64,000 bases of DNA from assembly GCF_016765655.2 (NCBI RefSeq), contig NZ_CP086106.1, forward strand, positions 4,920,501 through 4,984,500. Direction: 5' to 3'. Each line of letters begins with the position of its first letter. Within the stretch, counting starts at the first letter, position 1. The notes beneath the pieces are model-generated. The model did no database searches, had not been told where the DNA came from, and saw only the letters and a program-made list of their open reading frames with translations. Origin of the DNA: Skermanella mucosa. GTDB lineage: Bacteria > Pseudomonadota > Alphaproteobacteria > Azospirillales > Azospirillaceae. Below, piece after piece: positions 24,768 through 33,662 of the stretch. Position numbers and translations under genes: made by a program.

Positions 24768-25775
24768 ATGGCTTTCAAGCGAGTTGACAAGGATACGCTT
24801 CCCCCGCGGCGCTGGGCGCTCAAAGGCTATTACGGTGACGGCAAGTCGACCTTCATCATGGCCATGCACCAGCCGACGCTCATGATCGATGCGGACGGCC
24901 GCCGGCATGAGCTGAAGGGGAGCGAACTTTACGAATTGAGCGAGGAGCCCGCGGACCACCGCTCGGTTGAGCGCATCCAGGACATCCTCGACAAGAACAT
25001 GCCGGGTTCCGGCATCCGGACCATCGCGATCGACAGCGTCACCTCGCTGATCGGCACCTCCATCGCCCGCGCGATGCTGGACAACGCGGCCGACCGCAAC
25101 AGGAACAAGAACCAGGCCTGGGTCGACAAGGCGGAGCGGATGCGCCTGCTCCAGGACTCCGTCACCGCCCACGGCTCCCACGTCCTGTGGATCTGGCACC
25201 TGGAGGACGCCCAATTGAACGGCGTCGCCCAGATCCGCGAGACCCTGCCGGAGACCGAGCGGGAACGGCTGTTCCGCTCGCTGAACGCGTCGCTCCGCAT
25301 CGTCCGGGAAAAGGACCGGCGCGGCGTCCTGGTGGAATGGTCGCGCGAAGGTCCGGCCGGCATGGTGATCTGGGACGAGGAAGGCTTCTGGAAGGGCGTG
25401 CCGGAACGGATCGAGGCCGCGATCTACGGACGCGGCGGCGGCGCGAAGCCCACGTCTCCCAAGCCCGCAGGCTCGGAGACCGCCGCCGGCCCGATCCTGG
25501 AGGAGGCCCCCAGGGCTGCCAAAGCGGCGGCCCAGCCGGTTGCCCAGGGAGTCGCCCAGGGGACCACCCAGGGAGCCGACAACGTGCTGACCTTCTACAG
25601 CCCGACCGAGGCCGTCGCCTGGGGAGTCGACCAGGGAGCCTTCCCCGACGCGGCGGCGGCCCAGGCCGCCTACGACCAGCTCAAGGGCGAGGTCGGGCCG
25701 CGCAACGCGAAGGAAATGTACGCCGCCTGGATCGACTTCGTGTCGAACCGCAAGCCGCGCCGCCGCCGGGCGTAG
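24768..25775 (+). CDS. AAA_24/Sak4-like RecA-fold ATP-binding protein, probably SOS-controlled
   Basis: A 335-residue protein whose first 220 residues form a RecA-like nucleotide-binding core: Walker A is GYYGDGKSTF (residues about 21-30) and Walker B is RTIAIDSVTSL. It resembles phage-encoded AAA_24 proteins such as Sak4 single-strand annealing recombinases. After about residue 225 there is a Pro/Ala/Gln linker with short repeats of the type VAQG/TTQG, then a helical tail ending in a Lys/Arg-rich segment that could bind DNA. An alphaproteobacterial LexA box lies in its promoter, pointing to a DNA-damage role. No other phage genes are next to it. Confidence 0.75.
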   Translation: MAFKRVDKDTLPPRRWALKGYYGDGKSTFIMAMHQPTLMIDADGRRHELKGSELYELSEEPADHRSVERIQDILDKNMPGSGIRTIAIDSVTSLIGTSIARAMLDNAADRNRNKNQAWVDKAERMRLLQDSVTAHGSHVLWIWHLEDAQLNGVAQIRETLPETERERLFRSLNASLRIVREKDRRGVLVEWSREGPAGMVIWDEEGFWKGVPERIEAAIYGRGGGAKPTSPKPAGSETAAGPILEEAPRAAKAAAQPVAQGVAQGTTQGADNVLTFYSPTEAVAWGVDQGAFPDAAAAQAAYDQLKGEVGPRNAKEMYAAWIDFVSNRKPRRRRA

Positions 25776-25805
25776 CCGGGCCTTCGGAGGCCACGCCACC
25801 GGGCG

Positions 25806-28800
25806 TCAGCCCGCGCCTTCCAGCATCGTCCGGATCTTCGCCAGCAGGGTGCGGGCGTTGAAGGGCTTGCCCAGGACCTGGGTGCGCGGGCCGAGGATGC
25901 TTTCGTCCAGGGCGGCATCGTGGGCGTAACCGGTCAGGAACAGGACCGGCAGGTCCGGCCGGCGCCGGCGGGCGATCTCGGCCACCTGGCGGCCGTTCAT
26001 GCCGGGAAGCCCGACATCGGTCGCCAGCAGGTCGATCTTCCCGTCCGTCTCCAGGACGGCCAGGGCCGCCTGGGGCTCGTACGCCTCGATCACGCGGTAG
26101 CCCTGCCGTTCCAGCGACTGGACCAGCAGCATGCGCACGAGGCCCTCGTCCTCCAGGACGAGGATCGTCTCGCCGTCCCTGGCGCGCTTCGGTTCCGGCG
26201 GGACGGGCGCGGGCGCCGGCTCGATCCGTGCGGCGCCGCGGTGGCGCGGCAGGTAGAGCTTGACCGTGGTGCCCCTGCCCTCCTCGGAATAGATCGCGGC
26301 GTGGCCGCCGGACTGGCGGGCGAAGCCGTAGAGCTGGCTGAGCCCCAGCCCGGTGCCCTGCCCGATCGCCTTGGTGGTGAAGAACGGCTCGAAGGCCCGG
26401 GCCGCCACGTCGCGCGGCATGCCGGTACCGGTATCGGTCACCGACAGGCAGACATATTCCCCGGGCTCAAGCCCGAACTCCGTCGCGATATAGCTGCCGT
26501 CCAGGTTGGCGTTCGCCGTCTCGATGACCAGCCGGCCGCCGTCCGGCATGGCGTCGCGGGCATTGATCGCCAGGTTCAGCAGGGCGTTCTCCACCTGGTT
26601 GGCGTCGGCCCAGGTACGCCAGAGCCCTCCGGCCATCACCGCCTCGACCTGGACCGCCTCGCCGACCGAGCGCTGGACCAGCTCCTGCATGTCGCCGACC
26701 AGCGCGTTGAGGTTCAGGCTGACGGGCGCCAGGGGCTGGCGCCGGGCGAAGGCCAGCAGCCGCTGGGTCAGCGTCGCCCCCCTCTCGCCGGCCTGCATCG
26801 CGAAGCGGACGTGGCGCAGCAGGTCCGCGCGGTCCGATAGCTTGTCCCGCAGCATGTCCAGGTTGCCGAGGATCACCTGGAGCAGGTTGTTGAAGTCGTG
26901 CGCGACGCCGCCGGTGAGCTGGCCCACGGCTTCCATCTTCTGGGATTGGCGGAGCGCCTCCTCGGCGGAGCGGAGCGCGTCCAAGGCGTCGCGCTCGGCC
27001 GTCATGTCGCGGCCGACCGCGTGGATACGGGCTTCGTCCGGCACCGCCGTCCACGAGATCAGGCGATAGGAGCCGTCCTTGTGCCGGTAGCGGTTCTCGA
27101 ACCGCAGCGTCACCAGCCCCTTGGCCAGGCGGCCGGCCTCCCCCTCGGTCTGGGCGCGATCGTCGGGGTGGACCAGGTCGAGGAACGACAGGCTCAGCAG
27201 TTCGGCCTCGGTCCAGCCCAGCAGGGTCGTCCAGGCCGGGTTGACCGCGACGATCTGCCCGTCGAAGCCCGCGACCAGCATGATGTCGGTCGAAAGGCGC
27301 CACATGCGGTCGCGGTCGCGGGTCCGCTCGGCGACCTGCTGTTCGAGGGTGCGGTTCAGCAGGCGCAACGACGCCTCAGACCGGGCGCGCTCGGCAGCCG
27401 ACCAGGTGCGGTCGGCGACGTCGCGGATCAGGGCCAGTTCCTCGTCCGTCCAGGCGCGCGGCGCGACGTCGTGGATATAGAGCACCGCGGAAAACCGCCC
27501 GTCCTCCATCACCGGCACGTTGACCAGCGCCGCCACGTCGATCGCGCGCAAGGCCTCGGCATGGCCGCTGGTCCGGGGATCGGTCGCGATGTCCGGCATG
27601 ACCAGCAGCTCGCCCCGGTGCAGGTTGTCGACGAAACTGCCGTAGTGCCGGAAATCGTGGGTGCCGGCGATGCTCGCGACGCGCCCGTCGGTCCAGTCCC
27701 GCTCGATCCGGACCTTCAGCCCGCTCGCGTCGACCCTGCCGTATCCGGCCCGGGAGACCCCAAGCGCCTTGCCCAGGATTTCCGCCGCCGCCTGGGCGAT
27801 GGCGGCGGTATCGTTGAGGTCGCGCAGACGATCGCCCAGCTCGACCAGGCAGGCGGCGCGCTCGCGGGCGCGGACCAGGTCCGTGACGTCGTTGCCGTCG
27901 ACGAAGATGCCCGTGACCGTGCCGTCGGCCCGGATGATCGGCTGCAGGACGAAGTCGACGAAACGCTCCTCCCGACGGGCATTCGTCCTCCGGTCGTCGG
28001 GGTTCCGCAGGAACAGCACGCGGACGGCCCGCCCGACATAGGGTTCGCCGCCAACGTAGACCCGGTCGAGCAGCCGAACGATGCCATGCTCCTCCAGTTC
28101 CGGAACGGCCTGGCGGACCGGCTTGCCGATGATCTCGCGATCGCCGACCAGGCGGCGGTAGGAGGCGTTCGCCAGCTCGTAGACGTGCCCCGGCTCGCGC
28201 AGCACGGCCATGAAGCTGGGCGCCTGCTCGAACAGCCGGCGCAGGCGCTCGCCCTCCTCCGCCCTCTGGCGGTTCAGCGCGCCGACCGCCCGCGCCCGCC
28301 CGATGGCTTCCCAGGTCCGCTCGACCACGCCGACCGCCAGTTCGGCGTCGGCCTCGGTCCAGGATCGGGGAACCGGCTCGTGCAGGTAGAGGATGGCGGC
28401 GAGACGGCCGCCCTTGACCAGCGGGACGGCCAGCAGCGCCCGCGTGCCGATCCCGGCGGACGCGGCGGTGCCGGCCGTCCGCGGGTCGGCGGCGAGGTCG
28501 TCGATCCGAAGCGTCCGCCCGGCCCGGAGATGATCGACCACCTCCTCCCCCAGGATGCCGAGCGGGAAGGAGCGTCCGGCCAGGCTCGGCATCCGGCCGT
28601 CTGTCCAGTCGCTCTCCACCGTGAAGCCCAGCCCGTCGTGGTCGATTTCCGCATAGCCCGCGCGCGGCGCCTTGAAGTGCCGGCCGAGCATCTCCGCCAC
28701 CACGGTCGCGATGTCGCCGGAGGTATCGAGCGTGCGCAGCCGTTCGGCGAGGTCGAGCTGGAGGGACAGGCGCCGTTTCGCCATGACCTCGTGCGTCGTC

Positions 28801-29267
28801 TCCATGCACGCGCACAGGAAACCCGCGACCTCGCCCGACTCGTCGCGCAGCGGCGAGAAGGAGAAGGTGAACCAGGCGTCCTCCAGGACGCCGTTGCGGG
28901 TGGTGGAGAGGTGGAAATCCTCGAACCAGATCGCTTCTCCCGCCAGGGCGCGCTCGGTCAGCGGTCGCAGGTCGTCCCAGATTTCCGCCCACAGGCGCGA
29001 CAAGGGCTCGCCCGGCACGGCGGGATGCTTGGCGCCGAGCAACGGGATGTAGCTGTCGTTATGAAAGAAGCGGAGATCCGGCCCCCACGCCACATACATC
29101 GGATGGCGGGAGTTCAGCATGATGCCGACGGCCGTGCTCAGCGCCGCCGGCCAGTCCCGCGGCGCCCCCAGGGGCGAGGCCGCCCAGTCGTGGGCCCGCA
29201 TCCGCGCGCCCATGTCGCCGCCTCCCGACAGGAAACGCGGCTGCTCCTCCCCCGCCGCATCCCTCAT
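25806..29267 (-). CDS. hybrid sensor histidine kinase with PAS, GAF and receiver domains
   Basis: A 1153-residue soluble kinase with no membrane segment. Order by inspection: PAS-like (about 20-160), GAF (about 170-330), PAS (about 350-470), GAF (about 480-640), PAS (about 680-790), a dimerisation/phosphoacceptor helix with the histidine in GGVAHDFNNLLQVI, an HATPase domain (NLAINARDAMPDGG, DTGTGMP, GTGLGLS) and a C-terminal receiver with the phospho-Asp in LLATDVGLPGMNG. The two GAF domains are similar and may be a duplication together with their PAS partner. The ATG at 29267 is chosen; upstream sequence in frame is Pro/Arg-rich and not protein-like. The signal and target are unknown. It follows terC on the same strand. 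Confidence 0.9.
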   Translation of the reverse strand: MRDAAGEEQPRFLSGGGDMGARMRAHDWAASPLGAPRDWPAALSTAVGIMLNSRHPMYVAWGPDLRFFHNDSYIPLLGAKHPAVPGEPLSRLWAEIWDDLRPLTERALAGEAIWFEDFHLSTTRNGVLEDAWFTFSFSPLRDESGEVAGFLCACMETTHEVMAKRRLSLQLDLAERLRTLDTSGDIATVVAEMLGRHFKAPRAGYAEIDHDGLGFTVESDWTDGRMPSLAGRSFPLGILGEEVVDHLRAGRTLRIDDLAADPRTAGTAASAGIGTRALLAVPLVKGGRLAAILYLHEPVPRSWTEADAELAVGVVERTWEAIGRARAVGALNRQRAEEGERLRRLFEQAPSFMAVLREPGHVYELANASYRRLVGDREIIGKPVRQAVPELEEHGIVRLLDRVYVGGEPYVGRAVRVLFLRNPDDRRTNARREERFVDFVLQPIIRADGTVTGIFVDGNDVTDLVRARERAACLVELGDRLRDLNDTAAIAQAAAEILGKALGVSRAGYGRVDASGLKVRIERDWTDGRVASIAGTHDFRHYGSFVDNLHRGELLVMPDIATDPRTSGHAEALRAIDVAALVNVPVMEDGRFSAVLYIHDVAPRAWTDEELALIRDVADRTWSAAERARSEASLRLLNRTLEQQVAERTRDRDRMWRLSTDIMLVAGFDGQIVAVNPAWTTLLGWTEAELLSLSFLDLVHPDDRAQTEGEAGRLAKGLVTLRFENRYRHKDGSYRLISWTAVPDEARIHAVGRDMTAERDALDALRSAEEALRQSQKMEAVGQLTGGVAHDFNNLLQVILGNLDMLRDKLSDRADLLRHVRFAMQAGERGATLTQRLLAFARRQPLAPVSLNLNALVGDMQELVQRSVGEAVQVEAVMAGGLWRTWADANQVENALLNLAINARDAMPDGGRLVIETANANLDGSYIATEFGLEPGEYVCLSVTDTGTGMPRDVAARAFEPFFTTKAIGQGTGLGLSQLYGFARQSGGHAAIYSEEGRGTTVKLYLPRHRGAARIEPAPAPVPPEPKRARDGETILVLEDEGLVRMLLVQSLERQGYRVIEAYEPQAALAVLETDGKIDLLATDVGLPGMNGRQVAEIARRRRPDLPVLFLTGYAHDAALDESILGPRTQVLGKPFNARTLLAKIRTMLEGAG

Positions 29268-29427
29268 CAGGCGTCCGGCCCGGTGACGGCCATGGGGTCC
29301 CGGCGAGGATCGGGGCGGGGCGGGGTCGAGAGGGTCATGGGCACATGCAAGGTCCGGGTGAATTCGACCATAGGCCCATGCCCTCTCCCGACACAACCCG
29401 TCAAGTGGGGAGTAATCGGCGATGCCG

Positions 29428-30420
29428 TCAGGACTGGCGCGCCGCTTCGGCCTGTTCCCGGTATTCCTCGACGTCGTTCTCGACCTTGGCGAGTTCCTCC
29501 GGGACCGGCGCGTTCCGCGTCTTGATCAGGGACAGGATGACGGAGCCGCCGATCAGGGTCGCGGTGACGCCGAGCGCCAGCGCGGTGGGGACCTTCCAGA
29601 CGTCGATCAGCATCATCTTGGTCCCGATGAACACCAGCACCAGCGACAGCCCGTATTTCAGATAGCTGAAGCGGTGGATGATGCCGGCCAGCGCGAAGTA
29701 GAGCGAGCGAAGGCCGAGGATCGCGAAGACGTTGGAGGTGTAGACGATGAACGGATCGTCGGTCACCGCGAAGATCGCCGGGACGCTGTCGAGCGCGAAC
29801 ATCAGGTCGGTCGCCTCGATCATCACCAGCACGAGCAGCATCGGCGTCGCCAGCAGCAGCCCGTTGCGCCGCACGACGAAGGCGGTGCCCTCGTAATTGT
29901 CGGTCATGCGGACGCGGGCGCGGACGAAGCGGAGGATGCGGTTGTCGTCGAGGTTCTGCTCCTCGTCCGACGAGAACAGCATCTTGAAGCCGGTGAACAG
30001 CAGGAACGCGCCGAACAGGTAGATCGTCCAGTGGAACTGATGGATCAGCGCGGTGCCGGCGAAGATCAGGGCCGCGCGCATGACCAGCGCGCCCAGGATG
30101 CCCCAGAAGAGCACGCGGTGCTGGTATTGGGGCGGCACGGCGAAGTGGCCGAAGATCATCGCCATGACGAAGATATTGTCGACCGACAGGCTCCATTCGA
30201 TCAGGTAGCCGGTGGTGAACTCCAGCCCCTTGTCCACCCCCATGAACCAGTAGATGCCGCCGTTGAAGGCGAAGGCGAGGGAGATGTAGCAGGCACTGGC
30301 GATCAGCGCCTCGCGGACGGTGATCTGATGGGGTCGGCGGTTGAAGACGCCGAGGTCGAGCGCAAGCAGTACGAGGATAAAGGCGTTGAAGCCTATCCAA
30401 ATCAAGGGTGATGTTTCCAT
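29428..30420 (-). CDS. TerC/Alx family integral membrane protein
   Basis: A 330-residue membrane protein with about nine transmembrane segments. TerC signatures include WSLSVDNIFVMAMIFGHF and the acidic pair in EATDLMFALDSVPAIFA, which in this family probably bind a metal ion. E. coli Alx and its relatives export manganese; other TerC proteins are tied to tellurite resistance and metallation of secreted proteins. The C-terminal 40 residues are charged and cytoplasmic. It is preceded by a structured leader and a promoter candidate. Confidence 0.9.
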   Translation of the reverse strand: METSPLIWIGFNAFILVLLALDLGVFNRRPHQITVREALIASACYISLAFAFNGGIYWFMGVDKGLEFTTGYLIEWSLSVDNIFVMAMIFGHFAVPPQYQHRVLFWGILGALVMRAALIFAGTALIHQFHWTIYLFGAFLLFTGFKMLFSSDEEQNLDDNRILRFVRARVRMTDNYEGTAFVVRRNGLLLATPMLLVLVMIEATDLMFALDSVPAIFAVTDDPFIVYTSNVFAILGLRSLYFALAGIIHRFSYLKYGLSLVLVFIGTKMMLIDVWKVPTALALGVTATLIGGSVILSLIKTRNAPVPEELAKVENDVEEYREQAEAARQS

Positions 30421-30468
30421 CGGCCCCTCCAGATGCGGTCACGCCCGTCGGCGCAAGAGCAGAGGAAG

Positions 30469-30558
30469 GGATCCGACATCATAGGTGGCGACCCACCTAC
30501 CAGAGGGGCCCGGATCCGGTTTCGGGGACTCCCTAGCTCCGGCTGCCGCTGCTGTCAA
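30469..30558 (-). promoter_or_regulatory. terC promoter and structured 5' leader
   Basis: On the minus strand TTGACA (30558-30553), a 17-base spacer and TAGGGA (30535-30530) form a promoter candidate. The leader then contains a perfect 7-bp hairpin with GTCG loop (30499-30482) enclosed by an outer stem of GGATCCG (30517-30511) and CGGATCC (30475-30469). Mn-responsive yybP-ykoY leaders are known upstream of TerC genes, but their GGGGAGTA core is not visible here. Confidence 0.45.
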
Positions 30559-30631
30559 GGTTGCCATCCCCGCCGTGGCATGCTTGATGAAGGGGCATTA
30601 CGAAGCCCGAAACATGAGGGGGGAAAAGAAC

Positions 30632-31390
30632 ATGGCTTCCACGGAAAAGGTCGCGCTGATCACTGGCGCCGGGACGGGAGTCGGCAGGGCCGTGGCCCTT
30701 GCGCTGCTGGAAGCGGGGTACTCCGTCGTCCTGGCCGGCCGCCGCCGGGAACCGCTGGAGGAGACCGCGGCCCAAGGCGCCGGGTCCGGCGGGCGCACGC
30801 TGGTGGTGCCGACCGACATCGGCGACCCGGCCTCGGTCGAGGCGCTTTTCGCGAAGACGAAGGAGGAGTTCGGCCGGCTCGACCTGCTGTTCAACAATGC
30901 CGGCAGCGGCGCCCCGGCGATCCCGCTGGAGGAACTGACCTTCGACCAGTGGAAGAACGTGGTGGACGCCAACCTGACCGGCGCATTCCTGTGCACCCAG
31001 GGCGCCTTCCGGCTGATGAAGGACCAGGAGCCCCGCGGCGGCCGGATCATCAACAACGGCTCTATCTCGGCCACGACGCCCCGGCCCAACTCGGCGCCCT
31101 ATACCGCGACCAAGCACGCGATCACCGGCCTGACCAAGTCCACCTCGCTGGACGGCCGGAAATACGACATCGCCTGCGGCCAGATCGACATCGGCAACGC
31201 CGCGACCGACATGACCGAGCGGATGAAGGAAGGCGTGCAGCAAGCCGACGGCTCGTTCGCGCCGGAGCCGCGGATGGACCCTCGACACGTCGCGAACGCC
31301 GTGGTCCACATGGCCAGCCTGCCGCTGGAGGCCAACGTGCTGTTCATGACCGTGATGGCGACCAAGATGCCCTTCGTCGGCCGGGGCTGA
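30632..31390 (+). CDS. SDR family oxidoreductase
   Basis: A 252-residue short-chain dehydrogenase. It has the cofactor motif [12 protein letters not shown], a serine in INNGSISA and the YTATK pair with the catalytic Tyr and Lys. The NAGR-type loop after strand two (LAGRRREP) suggests NADP preference. GGGGGGAAAAG precedes the ATG at 30632; a longer open frame upstream lacks a ribosome site. It is divergent from terC. The substrate is unknown. Confidence 0.9.
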   Translation: MASTEKVALITGAGTGVGRAVALALLEAGYSVVLAGRRREPLEETAAQGAGSGGRTLVVPTDIGDPASVEALFAKTKEEFGRLDLLFNNAGSGAPAIPLEELTFDQWKNVVDANLTGAFLCTQGAFRLMKDQEPRGGRIINNGSISATTPRPNSAPYTATKHAITGLTKSTSLDGRKYDIACGQIDIGNAATDMTERMKEGVQQADGSFAPEPRMDPRHVANAVVHMASLPLEANVLFMTVMATKMPFVGRG

Positions 31391-31636
31391 GGCCGGTAGC
31401 GGCGCTCCGACCATGGACCGGGCCGGAAACCGGGACCCAGGGTCGGAGCGCCCGCGTTTGCGACAACGGAGCGCGGATCCGCGCAGAGAATAAGCTTGCC
31501 AGAAACATAGGAGACGAGGCATTTCCTGCTCGCCGAAACTGGCGCGCGGCTTGCTTCGCGTTCGGCCCTGCCGTACCGCGGGCGCTGGGCATGGCGCGTC
31601 GGGATCACTGCTTGAACTTTCGTGGAGAGAGCCACC

Positions 31637-32269
31637 ATGTCTTCCATCGATCGGCTTGTCGCCGGGTTCAGGGCGTTCCGTGTCTCGAACTTCGAGCACC
31701 GCCCCGAGTTGTTCGAGCAGCTTGTCAGCCGCGGACAGGCGCCCGAGGTGCTGATGATTGCCTGCTCGGATTCCCGGGTCGATCCGGCCCTGCTGCTCAA
31801 TGCGCATCCGGGCGAGCTGTTCGTGGTGCGCAACGTCGCCAACCTCGTCCCGCCCTACGAGCCCGACGACCGGCACCACGGCACCAGCGCTGCGCTGGAA
31901 TTCGCCGTTCGCGACCTGAAGGTCTCGCATATCGTGGTCCTGGGCCACTCCCGCTGCGGCGGCATGGCGGCGCTCCGCAACTCGGCCCTCGGCGAGCGGT
32001 CGGACCGCGAGTTCATAGCACCCTGGGTCTCCATCGCGCAGGAGGCCTGCCACTGCGCCGACTCCGAGGCCCTGGCCGGGCCGGACGGCGCCCGGCTGGT
32101 GGAGCAGGCGGCCATCAAGGTCTCGCTGGGCAACCTGATGACCTTCCCGTGGGTGCGCGACCGCGTCGACGCCGGCGAGCTTCAGCTCCACGGCTGGTGG
32201 TTCGACCTGGAGAAGGGCGAGCTGTGGGCCGTCACCAACGGCGCGGAGCCGCCGGCTCTCATCGCGTGA
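31637..32269 (+). CDS. beta-class carbonic anhydrase
   Basis: A 210-residue zinc enzyme interconverting CO2 and bicarbonate. The zinc ligands and catalytic dyad are visible: C43, D45, R47 (ACSDSR), H105 and C108 (GHSRCGG). The protein begins MSSIDRLVAGFRAFR; GGAGAG lies just before this ATG, so it is preferred over an upstream in-frame GTG at 31622. The C-terminal GWWFDLEKGELW is typical of the family. It is likely cytoplasmic and stands alone. Confidence 0.94.
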   Translation: MSSIDRLVAGFRAFRVSNFEHRPELFEQLVSRGQAPEVLMIACSDSRVDPALLLNAHPGELFVVRNVANLVPPYEPDDRHHGTSAALEFAVRDLKVSHIVVLGHSRCGGMAALRNSALGERSDREFIAPWVSIAQEACHCADSEALAGPDGARLVEQAAIKVSLGNLMTFPWVRDRVDAGELQLHGWWFDLEKGELWAVTNGAEPPALIA

Positions 32270-32301
32270 GCGGCGCCGGCCGGATCAGGAGCCGGGCCGT
32301 T

Positions 32302-32754
32302 TCAGAAACCCAGCCGCTTCAGGTCGGCGATCGAGCTGGCGGCGGCGGTGTGAAGGATGAAGACTCCGCCCGCCGCCTCCCAGGGCGCCCGCGTGCCGGC
32401 CCGGTCGTCCACCAGCACATGGCCCGGACCGGCGAAGCGCGCCTTGTCGCGCGTCATGCAGGTGATGACCGGAACGTCGGCGCCCAGCATGGCCGCGACC
32501 CAGCGGCGTTTCTGCTCCGGCGCCCAGTCGCCCATGGGCAGGCCGGTCAGGATCGTCGGCCCGTGGGGCTTGCAGAACTCCCACAGCACCTGGGCGTCGT
32601 GCATCATCTCCAGGGTTCCGTAGAAGTCGGGCGCCGTGGCGAGCGCCTGCCACATGCGCTTCAGCGGCAGCTGGTCGGGGCGCCTGCCGGTCACGGCCTC
32701 GACCCCGCGGTCGAAATCGGCCAGCACGCCGTCGAGATCCAGGAAAAGCTTCAT
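32302..32754 (-). CDS. HAD-superfamily 5'(3')-deoxyribonucleotidase-like protein
   Basis: A 150-residue HAD phosphatase. The nucleophile motif is LFLDLDGVLADFDRG with both aspartates, motif II is ILTGLP and the metal-binding acidic motif is VLVDDRAGT. The size and the LDGVLADF start fit the NT5C family of small 5' nucleotidases acting on deoxynucleoside monophosphates. The gene converges on the carbonic anhydrase gene and is divergent from a His-rich exported protein. Confidence 0.82.
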   Translation of the reverse strand: MKLFLDLDGVLADFDRGVEAVTGRRPDQLPLKRMWQALATAPDFYGTLEMMHDAQVLWEFCKPHGPTILTGLPMGDWAPEQKRRWVAAMLGADVPVITCMTRDKARFAGPGHVLVDDRAGTRAPWEAAGGVFILHTAAASSIADLKRLGF

Positions 32755-32878
32755 GTCGGTCGTACCCAGGCTTGCGGGGGGTGGTCCGGAGCGCCGGGGA
32801 AGCGTCCGGCACGATCAGGAACATAGGCGGCCGGACGACGTCACGCTATTGTGGGACGGAAACTCCCGGGAGGACGTC

Positions 32879-33475
32879 ATGCCGATCCGCACCGCCGCCA
32901 GAGCCGCCGCGATGGTCCTTGCTTACGCCGTCGCCGCCGGTGGAGCGGCGGCCCAGACCGCGCCGCCGATGGACCATGGCAGCCATCATGCGGGTCACCA
33001 TGGCTCCATGGCAGCTCCGCCGGCCGGCGCGGCTCCGGCGATGCCAGGGCAGGACGCCTTCGGCGCGATCCAGGAGATCGTCCGGATCCTCGACGCCGAT
33101 CCGGCCACCGACTGGTCCAGGGTGGACGTCGAAGCCTTGCGCCGGCACCTCGTCGACATGAACGAGGTCACTTTGAACGCGACGGCCGCAGCGACGCCGG
33201 TGGAAGGCGGAGCGCGCTATGAGGTTTCCGGCGAGGGCCGCACCCTGGAAGCGATCCGCCGCATGGTCCCCGCCCACGCCCGGGAGATCGACGGCATGGA
33301 CGGCTGGACAGTCCTGGCGGAACCGTCGGAAACCGGCATGGTCCTGACCGCGACTGCCGCCGACCCCGGACAGGCCGCCCGGATCCGGGGACTCGGCTTC
33401 ATCGGCATCATGGCCCAGGGCAGCCACCACCAGGCGCACCACCTCGCGATGGCCCGGGGAGGGTTCGGGCACTGA
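32879..33475 (+). CDS. exported His-rich protein, possible metal binder
   Basis: A 198-residue secreted protein. A signal peptide ends near GGAAAQT. The first mature stretch is His/Met-rich (MDHGSHHAGHHGSM), and the C-terminus has a second cluster (GSHHQAHHLAMARGG). The middle 120 residues form a mixed alpha/beta domain without cysteines. His-Met clusters suggest binding of copper or another soft metal in the periplasm; this is inference. The start is supported by GGGAGGACGTC upstream. No metal resistance genes flank it apart from the terC gene 2.5 kb away. Confidence 0.75.
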   Translation: MPIRTAARAAAMVLAYAVAAGGAAAQTAPPMDHGSHHAGHHGSMAAPPAGAAPAMPGQDAFGAIQEIVRILDADPATDWSRVDVEALRRHLVDMNEVTLNATAAATPVEGGARYEVSGEGRTLEAIRRMVPAHAREIDGMDGWTVLAEPSETGMVLTATAADPGQAARIRGLGFIGIMAQGSHHQAHHLAMARGGFGH

Positions 33476-33662
33476 GCCATTCATCCCGATTTCCACCTCG
33501 GCTCGTGCATGACGGGCTGCGCGGGAATCCGCTGACCGAAGCCGAAGCGCGTTACCTTGCACCAGAAGGCATTGTCATTTCAGAATGACTCAACGCAAGC
33601 TGTCTCCGTCAGACTCGGTGCGGTTCAATATCGGTGCAGGCGAGTGCGTCATCTTATCGGCC

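Noticed and set aside
26898-29525. 875-codon plus-strand open frame opposite the hybrid kinase
   Set aside because: Antisense shadow of a clear histidine kinase; no recognisable domain.
30421-30631. yybP-ykoY manganese riboswitch upstream of terC
   Set aside because: The position is right but the invariant GGGGAGTA and second-leg motifs are not found; reported only as a structured leader.
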